Assembly: GCA_026874595.1 (NCBI GenBank)
Contig: CM049310.1
Location: 44,173,058 to 44,237,057 of the forward strand
Source of the DNA: Sipunculus nudus
Taxonomy: Eukaryota; Annelida; Sipuncula; Golfingiida; Sipunculidae
Direction of reading: 5' to 3'
DNA length: 64,000 bases
The notes beneath the pieces are model-generated. The model saw only the letters and a program-made list of their open reading frames with translations, did no database searches and was not told where the DNA came from. Shown in pieces: positions 51,112-64,000 of the stretch. Position 1 is the stretch's first letter, and the number at the start of each line of letters is the position of its first letter. A program made the translations under genes and the position numbers.

Positions 51112-51173
51112 CTGGAGCGGACCAGCCATAATTTGTTGCAACAAATAAGTTGATCTGTCGATCATTGTAAAGA
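51112..51173 (-). CDS. Possible second exon of the signal-peptide gene (weak)
   Basis: A minus acceptor (TTTATATTTCTTAGGGCAG) ends at 51174. The sequence then stays open for two bases plus 20 codons in the phase needed after exon 1, and meets the donor CTCCAG|GTAAAT. The continuation would read FTMIDRSTYLLQQIMAGPLQ. A different frame over the same bases (LYNDRQINLFVATNYGWSAP) looks equally protein-like but has the wrong phase, so the call is weak. Confidence 0.2.
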
Positions 51174-51399
51174 CTGCCCTAAGAAATATAAATGGGCAAT
51201 AGTCTTTATAATAATCACCAGTAAAATAACGTTTTACTTTGATTCCTCTTGATGTCGTTTGGAACGTGGCTATATCTGATCACCAGTTTGTTTCAAAGGT
51301 TGAAAAACTCTTCAAAGGAGAAGTTCGATACATTTATTATTATATTCCTTAAAATAATTATTAGCAAAATAATTCATATATATGCTCGTTGAACCTTAC

Positions 51400-51460
51400 C
51401 AGATATAATTTGTAGCGTCGCAATGAGAAGGATGAAAAGCACGGAAATAAGTTTGTCCAT
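51400..51460 (-). CDS. Candidate first coding exon: signal peptide
   Basis: On minus, ATG at 51460-51458 sits in a good initiation context (G at -3 and +4: CGAGATGG). It opens 20 codons MDKLISVLFILLIATLQIIS, a textbook signal peptide with Lys near the N-terminus, a long hydrophobic core and a small residue at the end. The next base precedes a strong donor, G|GTAAGG (51399-51394), so the exon ends in phase 1. Signal peptides encoded alone on exon 1 are common in secreted animal proteins. The mature protein is unknown. A TATA-like element and GC-richer DNA lie upstream. Confidence 0.45.
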
Positions 51461-51640
51461 CTCGAAACCTTTCCGTTTGTAGAAGTACCGGAAACTCTCG
51501 CTTCGTCTGCTACTCACAATGCAGTTGCTTCAAGCCACGGTGTCTGTCGTTACCCGCGCAAGGTTGGGTGCTTGTCGTCCAAAGTTCGGGGTGCAAGGCA
51601 GTTGGTGAAGTCCGTATATATGGTGTTTTGGTGGAGTTTT
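51461..51640 (-). promoter_or_regulatory. Putative promoter and 5' leader of the signal-peptide gene
   Basis: A TATATAC element at 51614-51620 (minus) lies about 155 bp before the ATG. A start site ~30 bp downstream would give a leader of ~125 nt with no obvious intron. GC content rises over 51470-52000 relative to both sides. The TATA match is short and could be chance. Confidence 0.3.
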
Positions 51641-52725
51641 CTTAAGTCGCCGTGCGTGTCGTTTGATTAATATCCAACTTATCACAAGGTCGTCACGAGT
51701 GGGAGCATATATGCCGGAGGTGCCAAGAAACAAAAGCCGGCCTTCACCTAGTATGTAAGACCTTTATATGACACTTGGCTGCATTTACGTGGTAGAGTCC
51801 AACCTTTCACGGAACACAGCCCATGCGTGTGTCTGGTGCCCAGTTGTGCATTGTGGTCTCTCAATCGATCGCCGTATGTGAAAAGAGAGCAGCACTGGGC
51901 GGACTTTAATGAGGGTCTATCCGTGAGATATTGACTCCGACGTCGAGCACCCACCCACCCATCCGGCGCCCGCTATACAGTATCATACTCAAACTCGTGC
52001 TCTAGCAAATGTCATTTTAAAAACTTGTGTTGAACTTTCGTCTATGTAAATTAATGTTTTTCCTGAACTAGCTTCCAGCCTGCCAGCGAGCGGACCCAGC
52101 AACAATATGGAAAGTGTGCTCTTATGCCAAGCGTGATAGCATACACTTCGCGTCAAGAAACGCCAAGTGGAAATTATTGTTCCACTGATGTTTACTTTCA
52201 TGAAACTCCATATGTTGACTTTATCTCCAGAAAGAATAATATGTTTTATGCATTCTTACATGTTAAGCCGTCTTACATACACGATTGATAACAGGACTTA
52301 CTTACTACTTAGCTGATCAATAAAACAAACTTTTTATGGCGGAAGGTTTCCTTCCTTCCTGCAGGCTGGTCTGAGTGACATTTTTTTAGGAAACATGAAG
52401 AAAAATAAAATGAAACAAGAATATCATTTTGATACAAACTAGCTTTGAAATCGCAAGGAATGTTAACCGAACAAAGCACGCAATGCCACACGTTACGTAT
52501 TCTTTGACATATGGCTATAAATACAGTTGTTCCCCTTCAATTTTCCCATGATCGCAAGTACAAGCAAACTCATATATAGGTCTACTATATAACACATGAA
52601 ATTGTTTTTAAAAAAATTCTACCGGAAGAATATATATGAAGGATGTATTTTTTTTTAACCACACTTAAATCAGAAATAGAAGACAAATTTTTTGTTTAGA
52701 ACAATAAACTTAGTGCCTACTACCT
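51641..52725. other. Non-coding stretch, GC-richer up to ~52150
   Basis: Several short minus frames reflect the higher GC. (CACC)n-like text near 51950. Nothing recognised. Confidence 0.45.
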
Positions 52726-52898
52726 TTTCGTATAGTAAAAGCTATTTCTTCTTGGGTGTTTTCTTTTAATACGGCCACTGGTATTCGTTTAATAACTACG
52801 GTGCATATTTCATCTCTCTTTTTATCGAAATCCACAGTGTCTACGACCGATTCATGTTTTTTTAATTTCTTAAATATTTTACAAATTCCGATATTCAT
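52726..52898 (-). CDS. Possible internal exon, unidentified
   Basis: A charged open frame on minus reads KKLKKHESVVDTVDFDKKRD and IKRIPVAVLKENTQEEIAFT, ending TIRK at a possible donor, AAAAG|GTAGTA. A possible acceptor (AAAATATTTAAG) lies just before KKLKK. The codon pattern and charge distribution are more protein-like than the AT-rich surroundings. No start and no family recognised. Confidence 0.25.
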
Positions 52899-54630
52899 AA
52901 CATAAATTACTTGTATTCTTTCTTACTGATTTTCTTTTGTAATCCTTCAAATATCATCATATCTGTCAGAAGAAATGTTATAACCAGTTTCCAAAGGTCT
53001 CTAACAAGATTTTTTCACCAATGACTCACAAGATATTTTTCTTTTTATTATATTATATAATTTAACAAAGTCAATGCAAATGTTTTAATCCTTTTGGTTT
53101 CTTTAATCCTATGGGTATGAAAAAATGAGTTGTTCAAACCCAGACTATATTTCACAATAGATATCTAGATAACTGAAATATCTGCAAAGCACATTATTCG
53201 TACAGGGAAGAAAAAAAATATAAAAAAATGTTTTCTTCGGACAAATAGGATGGTATTAAACCTAAATTACTGATTCGGGTTAAAAAGGTTACCCGAAGCA
53301 CAGTGGGTTTGTTTGTAGCAACTATTTCGTAAGACTTTATAGTATTAGGGCGTCGCGTTGTGAGTCACTTCTCTGTACATGGAAGTAGATGTTTTTAGAA
53401 TTCCGGTAATGTTTGACAGACGCAGCCTTATGGACTTCGTGGATGGAGATACACAAGGTTGAACCAGCTATTAGCCACCACATGCTTAGGTTAGCAAATT
53501 CAGTCGGTTCAAGAAAGAAAGAAAGGAAGGAGGGAAGAAACAGTTTATTCTTCCAATTCCGGTTCAACGTTTCAGTAACAAACATCAGGATTCTATTTTA
53601 GCATAACAAATTAATCATAACCATACATGTGCATATAAAGTAAAATAAAATAATTTAATACATAGGATAGACACTTTTTTTACATTGGAATGCCGTAAAA
53701 ATTTCATGAGGTTCGGTTCATGATTGCGCAAGTTATGTTGTCCACACACGCACGGACCCTTGCCCTCTAGGCAGAGTAAATACACAGCACACACTGTCAT
53801 ACCGTTTTATATTGTGAAGTTACAAGGACACGTCAGTTATTTTTAAAAGGGATTGAAGGGGTGAAGCAAAAATAACATGAGGAAATGTATTAGAAAAATT
53901 CATTACATAACCAGTAATAAAAAGCTTAAAACTAAATATATAAAATATATACAGAAGTAAAAAAAAATCTGCCACAACGATAACGCATTTTTAGTTTATT
54001 CTTAAATCATCATGCTTGAGATGTGAACTTGTTCAGATAAGAAGTAAAAATGTTAAGTAAAATATCAATTCACAATCTTTAAAAAAAGCATCTTTGATAT
54101 TTAGTTACTCTAAATCTTAAATCCTTCATTAGGTTTAAATACAGTTTAGATTTAGATTATGTGAGATCATTGATTTAGGAACGTTTGTTAATACGAGAAT
54201 CATTATCATTAATTATGTGTGTACGAAGAACAAACGAACTCGTGGATGGTCTTTAAGAATAAAGCACACTGCCTAGAACCGGACCAACAAGAGTAAGACT
54301 CTATTGTTAAGGGTTTGTTGGCTTCATCATCTGACCCGCAATGGACTGCGACTTCTAAATACACAGAAGGCGTAGGTATAAATGTGGTGAAACGGCTTAT
54401 GTAGTCCGTTCAAGTTCTTTGGACAAGAATTCTTTCATTGCAATTTACATAAACATGGGTGTTTATGGACTTGTAAGGACTTGACGGAAAAAAGTAATAT
54501 TTTGCAAGCATGCACATGTGAAATGTAAACAGAAGGTGTCTTTGAAATTTAACAAATTTTTATTGAATAGTTTTACAGTTTACGGGGAAGGATGGGAATA
54601 AAGTAGGAATCACTTGTCACTTAAAAGCAC
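52899..54630. other. Non-coding stretch, nothing identified
   Basis: AT-rich, with a GAAA-type purine tract near 53512-53538. Confidence 0.5.
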
Positions 54631-55173
54631 TTTCTGGTGTAGCCCGATTTAATCGGACTCAAAATTATTAGGCCCCGCCATATATTGAGTTTGATAGCCA
54701 TAGAGCGAGAGATTTTAAAGTATAAGCCAGGGTATACGTAACAGAACCATTCCATCTTCTTTCACTGCCTGTTTACTGCTTAACAACAAGACACAGGATT
54801 ACACCATTTTGACATCAATAAGTATGTGTATGATGGGTTCGATCTTGGATCTTCATTTTTAAACATTTACTGAACTTTTCACCAGAGGCATATCAGCGAG
54901 TTTAGCAGAGATGGAGAAAAAAAGTCGTATTGGCACACTTGAATACCTCCCTGGGAGCCTCGCGTACTCGAAAGACTGAGAGCCAGACTTTTGTTACATA
55001 TTGAAGACTGTGGCGCGCTGTCACGGGGTTTAACCCCGTTTTAACAGTGGTTAGAAGGGCACAGGGTGGTGTGTAGTCTGAGGCTAATATTGTAGAAACT
55101 CTCACTGTATGAGTATCGGACTCCATATATGGCAGGGCCTTATAATATTGATTAAATCGGGCTATTTCTGGTG
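54631..55173. mobile_element. 525-bp TIR element with exact 9-bp TSD (MULE-like MITE)
   Basis: TTTCTGGTG occurs at 54631-54639 and 55165-55173. The element between (54640-55164) begins TAGCCCGATTTAATC and ends with its exact complement. After a small gap the inverted match continues through AAGGCCC(T/C)GCCATATAT and GAGT, giving TIRs of about 70 bp. A 9-bp TSD with long TIRs fits Mutator-like elements better than hAT (8 bp) or Tc1 (TA); class is inferred. No transposase, so non-autonomous. Confidence 0.93.
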
Positions 55174-58100
55174 CAATAAATCCTACCTTACGGTCAAGTC
55201 GTGGATGATTGGCATACGTCACAGTTTAAAGTGACCGGAAACTGCCACACCCGCCATGCCCTTTCTCTGCACTAAATTTTGGACGTGCTTGGGTTTTCCT
55301 GGATCGACGAAGCTCATAAGTAACCGTATAACTGCATATATTCAATGCAGTGTTAATGCGATTATTGTGTATGTCAAATAGCATAATAACAAAGTGATTT
55401 GTCATGGCGTGCCAGGTGAAAAGTAAAGCTATCTCTAAATATAGTTTTGTTTTCATACTATATTTAGAAATAACAATATGCATATTTTCGTAGACCACAT
55501 AAGACGATAGGTATGACGTCACGTCCGCCTGTTAAAAGCTGACATGAGTGACTGTAAGCTGTCACTGTTCTTGCAAATTGATCAATGTTTACATGACCGC
55601 GGTTACTTCAGTGACTTGTAGATCGGTCACTCACATCCCTATTGTACACATCGATTGTACATTATCATTACGATATGGAAACATAATCCGGCCCACCATT
55701 GTTAGTGGGAGCAGGCGTGTTCTTAATATCTCTCAATATCAAAACACCCACCCACCCTCTGCATGAAGGAGATATTAACCCCATACCTTTTTTAATTAAG
55801 AAGTTCTTCGAAGAAATTTAAAGATTTACTCCCAGGGAAACTTTCTTTTGTTTCAAATAAACCAATTTTTATACACATTAACAGTTTTATGTTAAATTAT
55901 CCAGCGCTTATATACACACCGTATTACATATAAACCATGTTAATGGTAATTCTATACCCAAAAAGCGAGAGTAATGTTCTAGGTTCACCTTTATTCACTT
56001 ATTAAGTACAAGCATAAAGAGATTTCGCTGTCAAATAAATCAAATTATAATTTCACTATGTGCCTCGTCTTTAATGATTGAATGAATGAATGAATGAACG
56101 AATGAATGAATGAATGAATGAATGAATGAATGAATGAATGAATGAATAGGTGAATATTGTATTCAGATAAATAAGGGCTGAGGCCCATAGTTCCATATAC
56201 GCATATATTACATGTTATAAAACAAAATAAACAACAATGTTCACAAACTGAATAAATAACATTAAAAAAAAGAAAAGAGAAAAAAATAGTAAACAAATAA
56301 TAATACATGATTCATTCAAAATATCAACAAAAGAAAATCATCATGTAGTGGTCATTTCAACCATATATATATAAGATTAAAATATAAAAGTTAAAATATA
56401 CACAAATATGCATGTACTTACATATAAATTCACACACATATATGCATATACATACCTACATACAAGACATATAATCATAAAATACATGTAATATATACAA
56501 ATGTGTCTAGATTAATACGGTTTTTAGTGAAGTTTTACATATTTAACTCTCTTTAACTTTTTAAGTTAAAATATACACAAATATGCATGTACTTACATAT
56601 AAATTCACACACATATATACATATTCATACCTACATACAAGACATATAATCATAAAATACATGTAATATATACAAATGAGTCTAGATTAATACGGTTTTA
56701 AGTGAAGTTTTACATATTTAACTCTCTTTATGTGTACAATTTACTTAACTCTTGATATACATGTATAATAGTATTTAAAAATTGTTATACTCAGCATTCC
56801 AAGGACCCGCATTGAACACAGCTTCCCGCAGATGGTCAAGCTGTAAGCTGGCCAAGCGGGTCCCAACAGGGCCGAATAGCATAGTATCTCATTTATTTTT
56901 ATCTATTCATATATACATATACACAAATATGCATACAAATGTACATATATCTATAAACCAATATACATATACTCACATATAAATACACGTACATATATAC
57001 ATATACACATTTTATATCTTTATTTTTTTAACAAAGTATACAAAGTAATATTCTATTATTGAAAATTATAACCAAACAAGACAAGTATTTAAGATTTAAT
57101 CAGATGTTTAATCTATTTAATTTTATCATTAAATTACAATTGAATTATTTTTCTTTTGAAGGCATAGTGCACAAATGCTGCCAAACTGTTAATAACAGCA
57201 GGATTTGTATTTGACATAGGAGATGTGAAAGATCATCTGCCTAATTTAGAAAATATAATATAATATCTGTCAGTTCATTGTATAAAGGACCTACAGTATA
57301 AAGTGATATTCATTTTCAGCTATACAGATTCTCCGAGTTTCAAACGTATAACAGTTTCTTTGTGTCCAGTGTATATCTTCCTTTCTCAATTTGTAAATCA
57401 TATGAAGAGCATTTTAACCGAGCTAATCTTATCTTATGACTATTATTTTTAACAACATTCAAATACAGTTCCATAGAAAACGATTTAAATACAGAGTATG
57501 TATCCAAACTCCTGTTATTGGAGATGTTACTAATCCATTCTTATAAACAGTTGTCTTTGAGACTCTGCTGTAACTCAAAGAGAAACAAATTTGTATCTCC
57601 TATATCTTCGAGTATACAAGTATATCAAATTCAAGTGAAACAGTACATCATTAATTTTGTTGCTCATTTTCCCCTTTATTCATCAAGACGATATAACTAT
57701 ACATATTCATTATTGTTCTAGATATCTTTTCTGTGTCATTCATAATAATTTTGTCCAATATGTAATACATCTCAATAAATAATGAGTTTTCAATGGCCAC
57801 CGTCCACATTCACCAAATGCCACAGAAAATTGTGAAAAAAGAATTTATCTTAAGAAAATATTAACAGAATATAGTTTGTACTGATTCAATATTATCACAG
57901 CTTTCCCCACAATTCACTGCCATAACACAAGTTTGGCATAATCACTCTATCCAAAAAAAAAATGAAAAAAAAATCTACTGTTAAGAAATTATAAGAATCT
58001 ATAAATTGCTTAATGACTGCTTTATTGGCTTGATTTACTGGATGTTGTTTCCTTTTTGACCATTTAAGAAGACTAGTAAAAATTTCCCCCAATTATATGT

Positions 58101-61100
58101 AACTGCTACCTACTTCTAGTTGTTTTTGTTTATTATACAATTTTTATAATTTCTTAAGATGCCTCCATTTTTAAATATTTGTTTTATCTATATTAACTTT
58201 CAGCCCATAGCATCACGAAAAGTTTCTTATTTATAAATTTGAAACTGTTACCTTCCAACTGTATCTGCAAAACATACAACATCATCTGCGAACATGAGCA
58301 TTGGAATGAATTTGCCTCCGGGCTTATATATATAATTTCTTCCTCAGAATGCAGAGCAAATTATAATTCATTCATAAAAATGTAAATAACAAAGGACTAA
58401 TCATAAAACCCTGTCTTGTTCCTACAATACAGGAAATACCATCAATTAAACCAATACTAGTTACAACACAAGACTTCAATTTTAAATACATAGATTTCAA
58501 GATGTTATATAATTTTACCTCTGGTGCCTTTTTTTTATGAAGGACATGAGATTATAACTGATGCTGAATACCATATAAAGCTTGGAGAAATCTATGAATA
58601 TTGCATAAAATCTGCTTTTTTTCTTTGATAAATAAGATTCAGTTAGTGCCATAAGATAAGAGTGAACATGTTATCCATTGTGCTACAGTTTCTTCGATAA
58701 CCTGCTTGTTCTTCTATAAAATTTTCATGATTTTCAGCCCATCATATCAACTTTACATTTAAAATTTTGGTGAATAATTTGCCTATTACGGCGTTAACTG
58801 GATCGGCGACATTTACCCTGTTTCCATTCGGTCGCCTTCAGGTGTGTATACTTAATTTTCATCCAAATTTCAGTTTACGATAAACGCCTGTAGGTTCTCT
58901 TCCGCTGAAAACCATTTCTACCAAAAAACCCATGTCTTAAAAGCACGATATTTTCTATTTTACGAAAAACGTGTATGTCTTTCCATTTTTATCGATTTAG
59001 AGTTTTCCTCTTTTAAGCTGACGGAAGTGGACACATCGAGTGAATAAAAACCCTGATTCCCGGGATCCAATTATTTAGATGATGGTACAAAACGTGATTA
59101 AATATTATGGCACAACACTAAAAACAAAGCAGAACGCCCACGCAGAGGAAGACTTTGCCTTGCCTCGTATGTTATCGAATTCGTAGGATTCCCTGACTTG
59201 TTGACACTGCACTACAAAGTTTATTGACCTTTAACCTATCTGAAAGCCAGGCAATGGTAAAGGAGGGCGTGGTTAATTCTCCTAGTTTTTCAAGACAAAC
59301 ATTATGCAATAGTTCATGTCTTCCATTTACAACAAAGACGCAACGGCCATTACCTTGGACTGTTTACTCAAATAGTCACTTTGTTGCTAAAAGCTCTCAT
59401 AGCAAAAAGATAGTTTTGACTAAATTAAGGTTCGTGTTCAAAATTCAGATCCTGAATCTCAGAATAAATCATCCTGCGTGTATTTTTAATATATTTCTCG
59501 TACATATAGGCCGACTTTTCGCTTTGATTCTGAGTTTTCTTAGAGCTCCTATGTACCTCCCATTCCCCAACCCCCAGAATAATTGAAAGTTTGCACCAGT
59601 TTCTGAATAACTTATGCACTGATCACCATAATTAAATGCAAGCATATTAATCACGAAATGTTTCATCATTTCCTGAAGACTAGTTGCGCCACCTGTATTT
59701 CAAATTTTTAATCATATTTTCTCTATTTTTAGACCTTCTAACGGAGCAGTCGTCCGTTAATTAGGCACAACTCATAACCGCTGAACCTGGAATCTTTTTA
59801 CTTGACATCCAGGTTGGTCCATGAAAGTTCTCTTTGGAAACATGAAATTATATTACTTAAATTACTTAAATCAAAGGTGCATGACCCCCTACTTCCCAAG
59901 ACCTTTACAAAAATACTTAATGACATGTAAAAAAATATAAAATTAATTGTTATAATTAAAAGGTTATTGCATAACGAAAATATGCAGGAACTGGTTTGAT
60001 ATGTGTTTTAACATTTAATATTGGGAATCATAAGAACGTTTGAGTGGGCGAGGCACGTGTTTATGCAAATCATCGTGTCACATGGTGTAAATGCGTACAT
60101 CGGTCGGTTTGACTGTATGAATGCCGAGAGAACTTTTATTTCATGCGATAGCGATAAGCTTCCGCTTTACTTGTAATCAAATGAGAACCATTTCTAATTG
60201 CTCAATATCTTTTTCAGATTTTTGCGCCTGAGTAACGAAATTTGGTAGCAATTTCCCGCCAGTTTTTTTTTCTCTTTTCGCGCAAGAGTGTACTGATCGT
60301 TCCACGCATAAAGGCACAAATTAAACTATCGGCAACGTCGGGTTATACCTTTCATTATGGAAATTAGGAGCATCTAAAATTGTAAAAGAATGTGCTATTT
60401 TATAGAACATGAAGGCAAATTTTGACAGGCTCAGACACGCTTGCGTCAGATCAGTGAAAAAATTACCAGCCGCAGCCAAAAAGTTCGATCGGTGTAGTAT
60501 TAGCAACGTCTTTTTGAAGTTATTATTTTATAATTTCTTTATCTTTATGATCGGCGGGCGGAATAATATTTATTTAAATATAAAATCTTATTATTTGGTT
60601 TGACATTTTGGGCATTTCAGAGGTTGATGCTGTTGGTAAATCGAAAAAAATATAAAAAAATGCCTTTCAGGGAATGGATAAAAACGTCCATCGTAAAATG
60701 TAACCAAACAATCTCTTGTGTCACAATATTAATTTGATTAAACTTCAAGGAAACAAAGTGTGTGGGTGCTGAAATTTAAAAAGATTTTTTTATCTTAAAT
60801 AACTCCTACTTTATTATTAGGATGTGACAATGGAAAAAGTAACATATTTAATGGAATGGTTTTAACTGCAATGGATTAATTGATATTTTTATGTTTTTCT
60901 TATTGAAGACAAATGTATATTGTGGACATATAGACGTATCCATGGTCGAAATTAATTGATATACCCGCTGACAGGTTTGTTGAACCAACAACTGATGGCA
61001 CATTGGGTGTTTTTCTTGATATATTTTTATGCCTTGATTAATTCTCAAGAAAAAAAAATCCTAATAACAATTTATTATTCCTGTTGTATCAGAAATCATA

Positions 61101-61933
61101 TTAATCACAAAACATTGTTCAACAAATTGTTCAATTATCTCTTTCATTTCATAAAACTTCTAGTAAATAACGTTCTGACAATAAATATAAAATTTTTGGT
61201 AGTGTTCATTAAGTTCAAACAAAAATAGCTTCATTTATTTCAGAGGCACGAATTCCTGGCATTTAATAAAAACTTTTTTTTATCTAAAGTACATAATGGA
61301 AAGTAACTTTTTTAATGGTATGGATTAAACTGCAATGGATTAATTGACTCATTCACAATGGGTGTTTTCCGTGAGATATACCTGTTTGGAGTTAGTTTTA
61401 CAATACTTATATTTTCTTACTCTTATTGAAACCTGAATCTGAAAACGTATGTAAGGCCAAAAAATAAAAAGGTATGGTTCTCAGGCACTTTTTTTCAGAA
61501 ATCACTTTGGGCGGGCGATATTTTATTTTTTACCTTTTTTTGTATGTTTCGATAAAAAGCATGAAAATAACAGGGTGTTTTGCTTAACAGGTAAAAGCCC
61601 TACATTACAAAGGAAATCGTATCCAAATTGCATTATTTTATCTTCTTGAAAGATAAAATCAAAATAAAAATGTTTGATGGGGGGGGGGTTAAATTGACGC
61701 GGGCGGTGTTTGAGAACCAATACCTTTCATTTTTTGGCGTAACGCAAGCCTTTTATTTTCAAACAAAACAAATTGTTACATAGTCCCTTGCTTTTTATAA
61801 ATTATTTTATTCTAGCAAAAAAAGATCTAGCAAACAGGCGTTACTAAGTTTGAAGCATAACAAAGGTGGTAGTGTTCATTAGGTTCAAAGACGTATCGCT
61901 TCATTTATTTCAGAGGCAAGAATTCCAGGCAAT

Positions 61934-61968
<35 letters not shown>

Positions 61969-64000
61969 CATATATGCTGAAGGGCTAAATTAGATTTGGT
62001 GGCATTCTTGTTAAACATTGTTAATAAAAACAGTTAACAAAAAATAATTGCAAATTTTATAATTGAAATCAAACAATTATTTCATTCCCGATTCGATTAT
62101 TGTTCAATTACCGGAATCAATTTATTATTAATTTCTGAATTCAATATATTGTATTCAGTGTTCATTAATATTCCCTACACTATCACACCTCAAGTTTATG
62201 TATATTCCATGCTTTATGTTAACCAAAGGTCTGGTGTCATTATGGTTTCCCAAGGTTCTCAATTTTAAGGCCCCTTTTGGCAATACCTGAAGTTATAAGG
62301 CACAACTTTGATAGGGTTCCTTCACCTCCGGCGTCTTGGCTCGGCCAAGCCGGCATCATATCCGGTGTCGTGTTGGCCCGCAGCATCCAGCATAGTGAAG
62401 GCGGTGTCATTACGGCGGCAGGTTTAAACACTCGATGGAACAGGACAGGTGGTCTCTCAACTTCAGCCACATTTCATTTCCGCTTTGTCCGCTGTATTCA
62501 ACCGATCCACAGTATGTTATCAAACATAGGCTCAGTCCGTTTATAGAAAAAATTCTTTAAATATAAAAATAAAATTTTTAGGAAAACTTGTATTATGACT
62601 TGCAATATTTTCCCTGATATGTATTTACAGAAATTTTGAAGGGTTGATTTTTTTATAAATATATATGACATACGAAGCATGATCGCTGGATTACTCCGAA
62701 ACAAATACAATACACTAAACTTGAAACCCTGAAGGCTTGATAATTCTATATGATATTCATCAATCGTGCTCTTCAACCTCAGACGACAGACTGAGACATG
62801 CAGACATTGAACCTTAGCTAAGTGTTGCTTATGCAATATAATCTGTAGAAAAGTGATCGCAAACAGAGCTTGCTGACGGACTGGATGATAATGATTTGTA
62901 AGTCCAGCTTTGAATGCTTTTGCTGGTCAGAATTTACTTTCGCATATTCTCAGTGGGAAAGTCAATTGCTATTCTCTAACGCCCCATTATAAGACTTGCC
63001 GGAAAGGGTAAATGGTCTGGTCGTTTACAGAATTATAAATATATTCAAGGTTTGTTAGGGTGTCGCAACTGCCCTGAAAGTAATCTCAGAATTTTCGGTA
63101 GTATAATTCTGTAACGATTTTTCTTCGAAGCTTCAAACATAATGATTTATAAAATACATTAATTTCTGTTATATCTTAAATTTAAATTAAATGGTAATTT
63201 TTTTTGCTAGTTTTATAATTTTTTTAAAACATGTTTTGTTTAGATTTTCATACATTTATCCAAAGCAGCTCTGAGTAGCAAAATGCTGACTCTGCGGCAA
63301 CGAATGTTGATGCAATCCATATCGCTTGTCCTTCAGCGTGGTGGTCATCATTTACCATCATCATGTTGTATTCGAGTTCACACGATTCCAGTCAGAGTGG
63401 AAGTTTGAGTAAAAGCCACTAAAGTTCGATTACAAGTCCATATCCTTGAAGTTCGAGTCCATGTCCACCTTCTCTGAGTCATTTTGAACGCGAGTGCAAG
63501 TCGAGTGCAAGAGGTTCGTGTCCAAGTCCTGCTCTCCGCGTCATTTGGAACCCGAGTCCAATGTCGAGTCCAATACAAAAGTGTTATTAAAGAAACGTAA
63601 AAAAGAAATTTGATACTTCCATGTGTCTTTTTTGCTTGTTTTCATATGATTTTTACCTGAATGTTTAAATAAATTTAGATCCTGGTTAACATCTTATGCT
63701 CGGTTTATGCAGGTCATGCTTGGTAAATGCATCCTTATGTTTGGTACATGCAGAGCTTATGCTTCATATATAATGTTAATGTCTTTATCCTATGTGGCAA
63801 AGGTTTTCTGCTGGATTCGAGATAATGAACTCGTACTGACATCTCGAGTCCTTACTACTCGAGTCCTGGACCCTCCTTTCAAGTCGCGTCCCTATAAAAG
63901 TGGATTCGAGTCGGGACTTGGATCCAGGTCCGTCCATCACTGTATTTTACTAACTGCATTTAAGAGTCTCATTACTTGCATTCTGTTCGTAGCATACCGA

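Overview
The window looks like AT-rich, non-coding-dominated chromosomal DNA from a metazoan. A bivalve mollusc or close lophotrochozoan relative is the best guess. The arguments are: no long ORFs, no operon structure, many (TA)n arrays, abundant short inverted-repeat transposons, two decayed non-LTR retrotransposons, splice-like signals, and a tandem-repeat element at 7.0-9.3 kb whose palindromic head, GACGG-rich tail and TAGCTCAG hairpin resemble repeats I recall from bivalve genomes. The species cannot be fixed from sequence alone.

Layout. 1-7 kb: almost featureless, with two (TA)n arrays, a GA-rich tract and one copy of a TIR element whose partner lies at 61.5 kb. 7.0-9.3 kb: a Helentron/pearl-like element with 4.4 copies of a ~337-bp unit; a stray piece of that unit lies inverted at 59.7 kb. 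9.3-15.5 kb: simple repeats. 15.6-16.6 kb: two coding-like minus-strand segments next to a tRNA-derived SINE candidate. 18-23 kb: a TA-flanked MITE, a short tandem duplication, the first copy of dispersed family R1, and an inverted pair of family R2 (about 383 bp each, 1.7 kb apart). 27.1-28.8 kb: a 5'-truncated L1/Tx1-like LINE with poly(A) and an exact 12-bp target-site duplication (TSD). 29.9-32.1 kb: a pogo-like remnant carrying a nested GC-rich MITE, then R1 copy 2. 32.1-33.2 kb: a candidate last coding exon (minus) with a palindromic MITE and two hairpins upstream. 38-49 kb: more MITEs and TIR elements, including an R1 copy split by a 501-bp insertion with a 7-bp TSD. 47-52 kb: weak plus-strand exon candidates and a signal-peptide first exon (minus) with a TATA-like promoter. 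54.6 kb: a 525-bp TIR element with an exact 9-bp TSD. 56.1-58.8 kb: a second, more degraded LINE. 60-64 kb: direct duplications, another MITE and a degenerate GAGTCC-rich element.

No complete gene can be read. The coding calls are single-exon candidates based on open frame, splice signals and composition; their joining is not shown and no protein family was recognised with confidence. The strongest results are the transposons, where TIRs, TSDs and cross-copy comparisons can be read directly. I did not find a convincing undescribed functional system; the most informative structures are the dated or nested insertions and the repeat families with several copies in the window.
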